Shown in pieces: positions 18,186 to 27,700 of a stretch of 64,000 nt of DNA (position 1 is its first letter; each line of letters opens with the position of its first letter). The translations under genes and the position numbers were made by a program. The DNA is taken from assembly GCA_021792635.1 (NCBI GenBank), contig JAJYUH010000004.1, positions 54,572-118,571 on the forward strand, read 5' to 3'. Source of the stretch: Natronospirales bacterium. Its GTDB lineage: Bacteria > Pseudomonadota > Gammaproteobacteria > Natronospirales > REEB76. A model generated the notes under the pieces. The model saw only the letters and a list, made by a program, of their open reading frames with translations. It ran no database searches and was not told where the DNA came from.

Positions 18186-18812
18186 TCACGGAAAATTACC
18201 CGAATAAATCCACTTTCCCAGCCAGGCCATCTCGTCAATGAGGTACGGGTAGTAAACCGCAAGCGCCAGAAAGCCGGCGCCGCCGACGAGGAAACCCAGA
18301 CGGGTCTTGAAGCCGCTGAGATCGGTGTAGAACGGTGCAAAGCAGATGAAGGCGAGAAAGAAGGCGGTCACAAAATAGAACATCGAGACCAGGAAGCCGC
18401 TCCAAGCAGTAGAGAAATCGTGGAGCAAGGTGGCGCAGGCCATGCCCATGGACAGCCCGGAAACCACCACGATGGAATCCTTGATACCCAGAATCAGGCT
18501 GGTAAAAAACCGCGGTACCCGGCCTTTCTCGTACGGAGCAAAGGCCAGAAACAGGAACTCGATGCCGATCAGGATCATGGAGACCGGCGTCAAAACCAGG
18601 AGAATATCGGGGCTGACGGCGCCGTTCATGAAGTTCCGAAAAGTCTTGTACGCCTCCTGGTGCAAGTGCAGCATCATCAGGGAGGCGATAAATCCCAGGA
18701 GCAGATTGATTCCCAGATTGACGACGGATTTTTCGATATCCCGGATCATCGAATGATGCAGCAGCACAAGAATCTCATGGGGCGGTTGTTTTTTCTTTCT
18801 CCTGCGGAACAT
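18186..18812 (-). CDS. Multi-pass membrane protein, unknown function
   Basis: A 208-residue protein with a basic N-terminus (MFRRRKKKQPP) and about five hydrophobic segments near residues 33-50, 70-90, 104-125, 135-158 and 170-188. No family is obvious to me. The positive-inside rule suggests the N-terminus is cytoplasmic. It lies 24 bp downstream of the BtuF-like gene on the same strand and may be cotranscribed with it, which could hint at a transport-related role, but that is only position. Confidence 0.6.
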   Translation of the reverse strand: MFRRRKKKQPPHEILVLLHHSMIRDIEKSVVNLGINLLLGFIASLMMLHLHQEAYKTFRNFMNGAVSPDILLVLTPVSMILIGIEFLFLAFAPYEKGRVPRFFTSLILGIKDSIVVVSGLSMGMACATLLHDFSTAWSGFLVSMFYFVTAFFLAFICFAPFYTDLSGFKTRLGFLVGGAGFLALAVYYPYLIDEMAWLGKWIYSGNFP

Positions 18813-18836
18813 GGCTGCCCTCCCCGGCCCAACGCC

Positions 18837-19664
18837 TCAGCGCGTACCATCATAGCCGGCTGCGGCACCGGCTTCTGCCCAGCGGGCAAAGATCCGCTGC
18901 AAGGCTGACACGCCGTCGGTCAGGGCAGCCGGCCCCGGTTGCAGGATGATGGAGGATTTCACTTCGTACAACTCGCTATGGCGCACCGCAGCTATGGCAT
19001 GCCATCCAGGCCGTGCGGCGACAGCTTGCGGCCGGAATTTCTTGCCGCACCAGGAACCGATGATGATGTCCGGTTGACGCCGCACCACATCCTGCGGGTC
19101 GGCGATGATGCGGTTCTTCCCCAGCGCCTGTTTCGCCAGTTCCGGGAAGCTATCCTCGCCGCCGGCGATGCCGATCAATTCCGACACCCAGGCGATACAG
19201 GAAATCTGCGGCTCGTCCCATTCCTCGAAATAGACGCGGGGATGCCGTGGCAGCTTGGCTGCCTGAGCGCGGATATCCTCCAGCCGGTTCTGCAAACGTT
19301 CCACCAATGCGTGTGCCTTCGCTTCGCAGCCGATCATGCCGCCCAGCATGCGGATCATGCGCAGGATTTCCGCCACCGTGCGCTGATTGAAAACATGCAC
19401 CTCGATGCCGCGGCGCACCAGTTCCGCGGCGATGTCCGCCTGAATGTCCGAAAAGCCCAGCACCAGATCGGGTTTAAGTTCCAGAATCTTTTCGATCCTG
19501 GCGCTGGTGAACGCCGACACCTTGGGTTTCTCGCGCCGCGCTTCAGGCGGCCGCACGGTGAAGCCGGAGATACCGACGATACGCCGATCCTCACCCAGCA
19601 GATACAGCGTTTCGGTGGTTTCTTCCGTCAGGCAGACGATGCGTTCGGGATAGTGAACTGTCAT
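18837..19664 (-). CDS. BtuF-like cobalamin-binding protein lacking a signal peptide
   Basis: This belongs to the BtuF/FepB-type substrate-binding fold. The N-terminal lobe has RIVCLTEETTETLYLLGEDRRIVGIS and KILELKPDLVLGFSD; the second lobe has YFEEWDEPQISCIAWVSELI and RQPDIIIGSWCGKKF. From the ATG at 19664 it has 275 residues and no signal sequence; the longer upstream frame also lacks one. This suggests a cytoplasmic corrinoid-binding or structural role rather than periplasmic capture, or a misjudged start. No btuC or btuD genes are adjacent. Confidence 0.75.
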   Translation of the reverse strand: MTVHYPERIVCLTEETTETLYLLGEDRRIVGISGFTVRPPEARREKPKVSAFTSARIEKILELKPDLVLGFSDIQADIAAELVRRGIEVHVFNQRTVAEILRMIRMLGGMIGCEAKAHALVERLQNRLEDIRAQAAKLPRHPRVYFEEWDEPQISCIAWVSELIGIAGGEDSFPELAKQALGKNRIIADPQDVVRRQPDIIIGSWCGKKFRPQAVAARPGWHAIAAVRHSELYEVKSSIILQPGPAALTDGVSALQRIFARWAEAGAAAGYDGTR

Positions 19665-19903
19665 ACGCCATGTGCTTTGCAATGGAACGGTTGCGGGGAA
19701 ACCAGGGTAACCGAATTCAGTGCTCTCACCCCGGCTCTTGAACGAGGATTTAGAAAGTGCATGGCTTGAAGCCGTCCTGTTCAGGAAATTGGGTTTTCGT
19801 GCCCCCTGGGATAGAACCCCGGTTCCATTACTCGCGGCCGCAGGCCGCACAAAACCTTCCCAGGAAAGCTGAAGCACCACCCGCTTCCCGCTACACTGCA
19901 TCC

Positions 19904-20905
19904 ATGCAAGACGCATCGCCCTCCACCACGCCTTATCAGGACCTGACACCGGACACGCTGCTGACGGCGGTGGAAAGCACCGGACGGCTCACGGACGGCA
20001 CGTTGCTGGCACTCAACAGCTACGAGAACCGCGTGTATCAGGTGGGCATTGAAGACAGTCCGCCGGTCATCGCCAAGTTCTACCGCCCCGGCCGCTGGCC
20101 GGATGAGGCCATTCTTGAGGAACACGCCTTCCTGCAGGAACTCACGCAAGAGGAAATCCCGGTGGTGGCACCGCTCGTCGCTACCGGCGGCGCGACGCTG
20201 CTGAAACATGCCGCTTACCGTTTCACGCTGTTCCCGCGCCAGGGAGGGCGGGCCCCTGACTTGGAACGCCCCGAGCAGCTCGAATGGCTGGGCCGTCTCA
20301 TCGGCCGCATCCATGCGGTAGGCGCCGTGCGCCGCTTCGAGCACCGTTTGACCCTGAATGCACACGCCTTGGGCCGGGAACCCCGGGCGTTTCTCCTGGA
20401 GAGCCGCTTCCTGCCGGCGGAACTGGCGCCCCGCTACCGGGAGGTAACCGAGCTCTTGCTGGTCGGTGTGGACCGTTGTTTCGAACGGGCGGGCCGGGTG
20501 CAGAACATCCGCCTGCACGGCGACTGCCATCCCGGCAACCTGCTGTGGACCGACGCCGGACCGCATTTTGTGGACTTCGACGACTGCGCTACCGGCCCGG
20601 CGGTACAGGATCTGTGGATGCTGCTCTCCGGTTCCCGGGCCGACATGGAAGGCCAGCTCAGGGATGTCATCGAAGGCTACCGGCAATTCGCCGACTTCAA
20701 CCCGGCGGAACTGCATCTCGTGGAAGCGCTGCGGGCGCTGCGCATGCTGCATTACGCCGCCTGGATCGCGCGCCGCTGGGATGACCCGGCTTTTCCGCGC
20801 GCCTTCCCCTGGTTCGACGGGCCGCGCTACTGGGAGGAGCACATCCAGGTACTGCGGGAACAGGTGCCCATGCTGGAGGAATCGCCCCTGGCCCTCGACC
20901 TGTAG
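19904..20905 (+). CDS. srkA: SrkA (YihE) stress-response protein kinase
   Basis: A 333-residue Ser/Thr kinase of the aminoglycoside-phosphotransferase fold. The start has TLLALNSYENRVYQVG and VIAKFYRPGRW (ATP-binding Lys); the catalytic loop is LHGDCHPGNLLW and the metal-binding segment HFVDFDDCATGPA. SrkA protects Escherichia coli against stress-induced death and works near dsbA, which is not present here. I chose the ATG at 19904; earlier in-frame sequence has no similarity. Confidence 0.92.
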   Translation: MQDASPSTTPYQDLTPDTLLTAVESTGRLTDGTLLALNSYENRVYQVGIEDSPPVIAKFYRPGRWPDEAILEEHAFLQELTQEEIPVVAPLVATGGATLLKHAAYRFTLFPRQGGRAPDLERPEQLEWLGRLIGRIHAVGAVRRFEHRLTLNAHALGREPRAFLLESRFLPAELAPRYREVTELLLVGVDRCFERAGRVQNIRLHGDCHPGNLLWTDAGPHFVDFDDCATGPAVQDLWMLLSGSRADMEGQLRDVIEGYRQFADFNPAELHLVEALRALRMLHYAAWIARRWDDPAFPRAFPWFDGPRYWEEHIQVLREQVPMLEESPLALDL

Positions 20906-20971
20906 CGCGTGTGGTGTCATCATTATGCGCATACGGAAATTTCTCCCTGCTTTCCTACCCCACCCGCCTGC

Positions 20972-21469
20972 ATGATCCGCCCCGCGAACCTGAGCGACCT
21001 CGACGCACTGGTTCAGCTTGAAGCCCGCTGCTTTGACACCGATCGTGTGTCGCGGCGCAGTTTTCACTATCTGCTCACACGCGGACACGCGATGCTGCTG
21101 GTGGATGAGGAGCACAACGGCTTGTGCGGTTACGCGCTGATTCGCTTCCAGGCGCGCTCGGCGCGGGCACGGCTTTACTCCATCGCCATTGATCATGAGC
21201 ATCGCAGCCGGGGTATCGGCCGCGCACTGCTCACGGCGGCCGAGGACACGGCGCGCAAACACGGCGCCAGCAGCATGCGGCTTGAAATCCGCAAGGACAA
21301 CCACGTGGCCGCGCGGCTGTACGGGAAAATGGGTTATCAACCGTTCGGCACCTATCTCAATTACTACGCCGATCACATGGACGCCCTGCGCATGGAAAAA
21401 ACACTGATACCGCCCGCACCTGCGGCCATGACGGGCAACGCCACACAACCCGCCCATGGAGTCACATGA
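20972..21469 (+). CDS. GNAT-family N-acetyltransferase
   Basis: A 165-residue acetyltransferase like RimI: IRPANLSDLDALVQLE at the start, LYSIAIDHEHRSRGIGRALL (acetyl-CoA pyrophosphate loop RSRGIG) and NHVAARLYGKMGYQPF. Its stop overlaps the next start by 4 bp, so it is translationally coupled to the RimK-like ATP-grasp gene. From memory, GNAT and RLAN-ATP-grasp genes occur together in predicted peptide-ligase systems. The C-terminal 20 residues are an unusual low-complexity tail. Substrate unknown. Confidence 0.85.
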   Translation: MIRPANLSDLDALVQLEARCFDTDRVSRRSFHYLLTRGHAMLLVDEEHNGLCGYALIRFQARSARARLYSIAIDHEHRSRGIGRALLTAAEDTARKHGASSMRLEIRKDNHVAARLYGKMGYQPFGTYLNYYADHMDALRMEKTLIPPAPAAMTGNATQPAHGVT

Positions 21470-22956
21470 CCTCCGACCCTCCCCAATCCCAGACGGCCCC
21501 GACCCATATCATCGTGGTGGAGAACCGCGGCGACTGGCAACCGGAATTCCCCCATCATGTCACCGTGCTCGCGAAGGACTACCTCTCGCAGCATGAGTAC
21601 TTCGCGCAGAAAGGCATCAAGGTCGTCAATCTGTGCCGCAGCTACAATTACCTGAGCACCGGTTACTACTGTTCGCTGCTCGCCGAGGCGCGCCGCCACA
21701 AGGTGGTGCCGAACGTGAAGACCATCTCCGAACTCAGCAGAAAATCCCTCTACCAGCTCGAATCCGCTGACCTCGACTACATGGTGCAGAAACGGCTGCG
21801 ACGGCTGGTACGCGACAGCTATGGCATCAACGTCTTCTTCGGCCAGTGCAGCGACACGATGCTGGAGGAAGTCGGTCAACAGGTGTTCGACATGTTCCCA
21901 TGTCCGCTGCTGCGCATCGAATTCGAACGCGATCAGAAATGGTCCATCAGCCGCATCAAGGCCTTCCACCTCAACCAGCTCAGCGATATCCAGCGCGGGC
22001 AGTTCGCCTCCGCCCTCAACAGCTACTTCAGTAAACGCTGGCACTCGCCCAGGACACGCAACTCCGCGCGTTACGACCTCGCGGTGCTTTACAACTACAA
22101 CGATTCCATGTCGCCGTCCGACCAGCGTTTCCTGTCGCGCCTGATGCGCGCCGGAAAAGAACTGGATATCAACGTGGAAGTGATTGAACGCAAGGATTAC
22201 GCGAAGCTGCCGGAATACGATGCGCTCTTCATCCGTGAGACGACCGGCATCGGCAATCACACCTACCGCTTCGCCCGCAAGGCGGAGAATGAGGACATGG
22301 TGGTGATTGACGACCCCAACTCCATTCTGAAATGCACCAACAAAATTTATCTCGCTGAGTTACTGCGCTCCCATCGCATCCCCCGGCCTAAAACCGTGAT
22401 CGTGTCCGAAGACACGGTGGATTCGCTGCCGAGCCAGATTCCTTTCCCCATCGTGCTCAAGATCCCGGATGGCTCCTTCTCCCTGGGTGTGTTCAAGGCC
22501 GATGACCCGGAGGAACTTCAGGCACTGGCACAGAAACTATTCGAGGAATCCGACCTGATCCTGGCTCAGGAATTCGTGTACACCGCTTTCGACTGGCGCA
22601 TCGGCATCCTCAACCATAAGCCGCTCTATGCCTGCCAATACTTCATGTCCAGGAACCACTGGCAGATCCTCAAGCACGAGGGCGGCGGGCGCTTCAAGGA
22701 TGGTGACTCCCGCACGCTGCCGGTCGGAGACGTGCCCAAGCCGGTGATGCACGCCGCACTCAGGGCCGCCCACCTCATCGGCGACGGCCTGTACGGGGTG
22801 GATATCAAGCAGAACGACAAGGGCGTGTACCTTATCGAGGTCAATGACAACCCCAATATCGAGGCGGGTGTGGAGGATGCCGTGCTCAAGGACGAGCTGT
22901 ATCGCATTATCCTCGGGGAATTCATCGCCCGCCTCGACCGCCGGCGCCCGGTCTGA
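21466..22956 (+). CDS. RimK-like ATP-grasp ligase with RLAN domain
   Basis: A 496-residue protein with the RLAN domain (RimK-like ATP-grasp N-terminal) over about residues 10-160, for example EYFAQKGIKVVNLCRSYNYL, followed by an ATP-grasp domain with FPIVLKIPDGSFSLGVFK (ATP-binding Lys), LILAQEFVYTAFDWRIGIL and LIEVNDNPNIEAGVED (metal-binding Glu and Asn). ATP-grasp ligases form amide bonds between a carboxylate and an amine, so this probably modifies a peptide or amino acid. Coupled to the GNAT gene by ATGA overlap. Confidence 0.88.
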   Translation: MTSDPPQSQTAPTHIIVVENRGDWQPEFPHHVTVLAKDYLSQHEYFAQKGIKVVNLCRSYNYLSTGYYCSLLAEARRHKVVPNVKTISELSRKSLYQLESADLDYMVQKRLRRLVRDSYGINVFFGQCSDTMLEEVGQQVFDMFPCPLLRIEFERDQKWSISRIKAFHLNQLSDIQRGQFASALNSYFSKRWHSPRTRNSARYDLAVLYNYNDSMSPSDQRFLSRLMRAGKELDINVEVIERKDYAKLPEYDALFIRETTGIGNHTYRFARKAENEDMVVIDDPNSILKCTNKIYLAELLRSHRIPRPKTVIVSEDTVDSLPSQIPFPIVLKIPDGSFSLGVFKADDPEELQALAQKLFEESDLILAQEFVYTAFDWRIGILNHKPLYACQYFMSRNHWQILKHEGGGRFKDGDSRTLPVGDVPKPVMHAALRAAHLIGDGLYGVDIKQNDKGVYLIEVNDNPNIEAGVEDAVLKDELYRIILGEFIARLDRRRPV

Positions 22957-22995
22957 GGCTGGCATGATCCCTCCGGCACGCATGAGGACCATCCT

Positions 22996-24348
22996 GTGCT
23001 GAGCAGAATTCAACAGGCATTTGACCGGCGCGTCTGGCATGGCGATTTGCACTCCATGCCGGCGCACAAACGCGTGTTGATCTTCTGGTTGCGCATGCTG
23101 CAGTTGCTGATCCAGGATCTCGCCGGCGGCGAAATCACGCTGCGTGCCATGAGCCTGGTCTACACCACACTGCTCTCCATCGTGCCGCTCCTGGCATTCG
23201 TCTTCGCGATACTCAAGGCTTTCGGCGTACAGGACGATCTTGAACCGCTGTTGCTCAACTTTCTCGCCCCCCTGGGCGGTAAGGCCGAGGAAATCTCCGC
23301 GAAAATCATCCACTTCGTGGATAACGTAAAAGCCGGGGTGCTCGGCATCATCGGTCTGCTGGTCCTGCTCTATGCCATCGTGGCGCTCGTACAAAAAGTG
23401 GAGTCCGGTTTCAATTATGTATGGCGCGTACGCGAGGTGCGCACGTTCAGCGAACGTTTCAGCCATTACCTGAGCATCCTGCTCATCGGACCGCTGCTGC
23501 TGGTATCGGCGCTCGTCATCACCGCCACAGCAAGCAGCGACACGCTGGTGCAGCATATCCTTGACCTTGCTCCGCTCGGCTGGCTGCTGGTGCTGGCCGC
23601 AAAGATCCTGCCATATCTGCTGGTCATTTCCGCTTTCACTTTTATCTATGCGGTGGTCCCCCACACCCACGTGCAATTTCGCGCCGCGCTGACGGGCGGT
23701 ATCTTTGCCGGCGTGCTGTGGGAGTTCGCCGGCTGGGCATTTGCCGTACTGAGTGTCTCCTCCACCCGTCTCACCGTCATCTATTCCGGCTTCGCCATCC
23801 TTATCATGTTCATGATATGGCTGTGCCTCTGCTGGCTCATACTGTTTGTCGGTGCACAAGTGGCGTTCTATGTACAGAACCCTGAATTGGTGCGTCATGC
23901 CCGCGGCAGCGGGGATATCGGCGGACGCACGCTGGAACGCGTGGCGTTGCATATCATGTACCTCATCGGCCGCGGCTATTACGACAGCAAGATGCCCTGG
24001 TCAAGGGAGGAACTGGCGCGACGCCTGCGCGTGCCCACCGATACCATTCTGGATGCACTGGGGCGACTGCACGAAGCCGGACTGGTGATGCTGGTTTCCG
24101 GCCGCATCCGCCGTTACGTGCCGGCCCGCGACATGGGCACCATCATGCTCCGGGACATTATCAACGCCATACGGCGCAATCCACCCAGCGCCGAGGATGT
24201 GGACCGCTATCTGAATGTGGTGACTTCCGTGGACGAGGTGGTGAAAAAACTCGACCGCGCCGTTGACAGCGCTCTCGGAAACATCACCCTGCGGGCACTG
24301 GTGGAGCAGCAGGCGGTCGCGGACATTGCAGATTTACGCCGCGCGTGA
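22996..24348 (+). CDS. YihY/BrkB-family membrane protein with C-terminal winged helix
   Basis: A 450-residue protein. Residues 1-300 have six or so hydrophobic segments of the YihY/BrkB family (formerly called RNase BN), for example LVYTTLLSIVPLLAFVFAIL and ILIMFMIWLCLCWLILFVGA. Residues about 335-400 add a winged-helix-like segment, SREELARRLRVPTDTILDAL then GRLHEAGLV. The start is GTG at 22996; no ATG is available in frame. The family function is unsettled. It lies 39 bp after the ATP-grasp gene, so the three genes may form one operon. Confidence 0.85.
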   Translation: MLSRIQQAFDRRVWHGDLHSMPAHKRVLIFWLRMLQLLIQDLAGGEITLRAMSLVYTTLLSIVPLLAFVFAILKAFGVQDDLEPLLLNFLAPLGGKAEEISAKIIHFVDNVKAGVLGIIGLLVLLYAIVALVQKVESGFNYVWRVREVRTFSERFSHYLSILLIGPLLLVSALVITATASSDTLVQHILDLAPLGWLLVLAAKILPYLLVISAFTFIYAVVPHTHVQFRAALTGGIFAGVLWEFAGWAFAVLSVSSTRLTVIYSGFAILIMFMIWLCLCWLILFVGAQVAFYVQNPELVRHARGSGDIGGRTLERVALHIMYLIGRGYYDSKMPWSREELARRLRVPTDTILDALGRLHEAGLVMLVSGRIRRYVPARDMGTIMLRDIINAIRRNPPSAEDVDRYLNVVTSVDEVVKKLDRAVDSALGNITLRALVEQQAVADIADLRRA

Positions 24349-24515
24349 AAGTCTGCGCGCACGCCGAGGTAGTCACGGCGGGGGAATATAGGTCCGAATT
24401 TAACCTGGCCCGGGTACGTGACTCTTTCCCCGCACTCAAGAGCGATTGGATATTCTTCGATAACGCCGGCGGCACCCAGGTGCGGGGCAGAGTCGTCGAG
24501 CGATTGGCGGATTAC
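24345..24515 (+). pseudogene. Truncated class-V aminotransferase (cysteine desulfurase-like)
   Basis: A GTG at 24345 overlaps the stop of the BrkB gene and opens a frame reading FNLARVRDSFPALKSDWIFF then DNAGGTQVRGRVVERLADY. This is the N-terminal beginning of cysteine-desulfurase-like aminotransferases (FPAL...FFDNAGG). After codon 57 similarity stops abruptly and the sequence becomes the cupredoxin gene read backwards. The remaining 350 or so residues, including the PLP lysine, are missing, so no activity is possible. Confidence 0.8.
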
Positions 24516-24755
24516 AAAGGCTTGCCGGTGTTGGTGACGATGAATTTGACCGTCTGGCCGACTCTCACCATGACCGTTTTTGGATAAAGAAATATGTCTC
24601 CGGCCTTGATGGCGATCACGTGGTTCACTTTACTGTGCGTCTCCCGGATGACCGGACCAAAATGAGGACGATGACCCCCCGGCAGCCATTGCCGGCATGG
24701 CCGCGGTCGCAATCAGCATCGCGATGGCTGGATTGATGAGTGATTTGATCTTCAT
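24516..24755 (-). pseudogene. Frameshifted, truncated cupredoxin (last gene of efflux operon)
   Basis: The ATG at 24755 overlaps the RND stop (ATGA) and has a good ribosome site (AGAGGAGA). It starts a signal peptide, MKIKSLINPAIAMLIATAAM then PAMAA, but this frame ends at 24630. In the next frame, past a run of six G, the sequence continues as a cupredoxin: VIAIKAGDIFLYPKTVMVRV then GQTVKFIVTNTGK. It breaks off at 24516 before the usual copper-ligand end. The frameshift in the G-run could be an assembly error; the truncation cannot be explained that way. Confidence 0.75.
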
Positions 24756-27700
24756 GATCTTGTCTCCTCTGACTTTCCGTTGGACGGGGGACCATTCGGT
24801 ACGGCGCGCGACTTGCGCCAGCGCTCAATGCGGTTATACAGCGTGGGAATCACTACCATGTTGAGGAAGGTGGATGTCATGAGTCCGCCGAGTACCACTT
24901 GCGCAAGAGGCCGTTCCAGTTCCTTGCCCACCGGCGAGCCCCACAACAGTGGAATCAGGCCCAGGGCCGCCGTGGCCGCGGTCATGAGCACCGGCACGAG
25001 ACGGTCCAGGGTGCCCTGCACCACCACCTCCTTCAGCGGTTTACCCTCACGACGCAACTGGTTGTAATGGGTCACCAGAATGATGCCGTTGCGCGCCGCG
25101 ATGCCAAACAGGGTGAGAAAGCCGATCACCGCTGCGGTGCTCATATCCGCGCCGGCGAGAAATAGACTTACTACCCCGCCGATCATGGCGAGCGGCAGAT
25201 TCAGCAGCACCAACAGGGATTCGCGGAAGTTTCCGAATACCTTGTAGAGCAGCATGAGCACAGCGAACAAAGCAATCAGTCCGAAGCCCGCGAGCACGCA
25301 GTCCGCCGCCTGCTGGCTCTGGAACTGGCCGCCGTATTCGACGAAGTAACCCGGTGGCAGCTTGATCTGCTTGGCGATCCCGGTTTGCACTTCACCGATG
25401 ACGCTGCCCAAAGCGCGGCCCTGGACATTGAAGCTCACCACAATGCGCCGCTTGGCGTTTTCGCGATTGATGACGTAGGGCTCATCCTGCACCGAGACGT
25501 CCGCCACCTCCCGCAAGGGGATTTTTCCGCCCCTGCCCAGGGCGGGAGCGTCAATCAGCAGGTTCCGCATGGCCGACACGCTGTTGCGGCCGGCCTTATC
25601 CAGGCGCACGTAGAGATCGAAGGTTTTCTGTCCTTCCAAAACCTTGGAGACCGTCTCGCCGTTGAGGTACATCTCCACATCCTTGAGCACCCCGCCCACC
25701 TGCACGCCATAGCGCGAGGCACGCGTCCGGTCCACATGGATACTGACTTGCGGCACGCGGATTTGCTGTTCCAGATTCACGTCCACGGCGCCTTTCACCC
25801 TCTGCACGATGTTCTGTACCTGCTGCCCCAGGGTGTAGAGCTCGTCCAGGTCGTCGCCGAAAATCTTTATGGCCACCTGGGCGCGGATACCGGACTGCAC
25901 CTCATCCATGCGGTGGGCGATAAACTGACCGACGTTGAATACCGCCCCGGGAACATTGGCGAGATCGGCCCGCACCCGGCGCAGCAGCTCATCCGGCGGC
26001 ATGTTCGGGTCCTTGGCGAAATCGAGCTTCACATCGAACTCGCTGAAATTCGGCGGCTGCGCGTCCTCGTCCAGCTCGGCGCGCCCGGCGCGCTGGTCAA
26101 TGGAAACTACCTGCTTATACTGGAGCAGCGTTTTGCGCACTTGGGTGCCCAACCGCATGGATTCCTTGAGATTGGTTCCCGGCAACGTGGTCATGGCAAT
26201 GATGTAGTTGCCCTCGTGGAATTCCGGCAGGAAGGACTTGCCGAAAAACGGCAGGAGCGCAAGGGCCCCCACGAGAAACGCCGCGGCGATACCCACCACC
26301 CAGCATGGATGGGCCAGCGAGGCGTTGAGCAGCTTGAGAAAATGTCCTTTCAACCAGATCACGAAGCGGGTTTCTTTTTCGCGTTCCTTGCCCACTGTCG
26401 GGGTATCCGCCCTGAGCTCCTGCGCATTCATGGGGTGCAGCACCACGGGTTCCGGCGGCTGCTTCACGGGTGGATGGCCACGATCCGGCGGCGCTTCCGT
26501 GGAGGGGGGCAACGACAGGTGTTCGCTTTCTTTCCTCTCATCCCGCCGCACCAACAGCAGATAGCAAAGTGCCGGCACCGTAGTCACCGCCACCACCAGG
26601 GATGCGACCATGGAGGCGATATAGGCGATACCCAAGGGCGAGAAGATACGGCCTGCCAAGCCTTGCAGGAAAAAGATGGGCACGAAGATTACGCTCAAAA
26701 TGAGCGTGGCGTAGAACACCGAATTGAGTATCTCCTGCACGGCGTCGAATACCACTTCCATGGCAGGCATGGGCTTTATAGCATTGCGGTTAAGGCGCAG
26801 ACGCCGTACCACGTTCTCCACGGTGATGATGCCGTTGTCCACGACTGCGCCAATCGCCGTCGCCAAGCCCCCCAGTGTCATGGCGTTAATCCCAACCCCC
26901 AGGAAGTACATTACGATGATGCCCCCCACGAAAGATGCGGGCATGGAGATGAAGGTTATGAAAGATGCACGCCAGTTCATCAGGAACAGGAACAGCACCG
27001 CGATAACGATGAGCGCACCTTCCAGCAACGCAACTTTGAGATTGTGGATGGCCGCTTCGATGAAGTCCGCCTGGCGGAAAACCCGGGTATTCATCTCCAC
27101 ACCCGCAGGTAGATCTTTTTTGATCTGTGCCAAGGCCTTATCCACCTTGGCGGTGGTGGTGAGGGTGTCGGCACCGTAAATCTTTGAGATGGTGCCTATA
27201 ACGGCCGGTTGCATACTGAACGCAGCGTCACCGCGCTTGATCTCGCTGCCCAGGCGCACTTCGGCGATGTTGCCAATGGTGATGGATACGCCATCACGTT
27301 CGGTAACCAGTGTCCGCTTCAGATCGGACAGGGTCTTGACCCGTCCCTGGCCGCTCACGATGAGTTCTTCGGCGCCGCGTTGCAGGAAGGCGCCCGCGAC
27401 GTTGAAATTGGTGTTTTCCAGGGCGCGGCGTACCTCCTCGGCACTCACCCCGTAGGCCAACATGCGTTCGGGATTGAGCCGCACCTGGTATTGCTTTACG
27501 TCACCGCCGATGGACACGACCGAAGCGATTCCCCCAAGCGAAAGGATGCGCGGGCGAATTTCCCAGTCGGAAATCGTACGTAATTGCATCGGTGAGACAG
27601 TCTTGCTGGTGAGCGCGTACTTCACCAGCCAACCCACCGCGGAGGTCACGGGCAGCATGATCGGCTGGCGGGTGCCGGCGGGAAGGCTGCTGGCAACGTC

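Noticed and set aside
19781..21457. 558-codon minus-strand open frame across srkA and the GNAT gene
   Set aside because: It covers two well-supported plus-strand genes and has no protein-like features of its own.
25385..27112. 575-codon plus-strand frame inside the RND pump gene
   Set aside because: It is antisense to an RND pump with clear motifs; the His/Gln-rich composition is typical of antisense frames of such genes.
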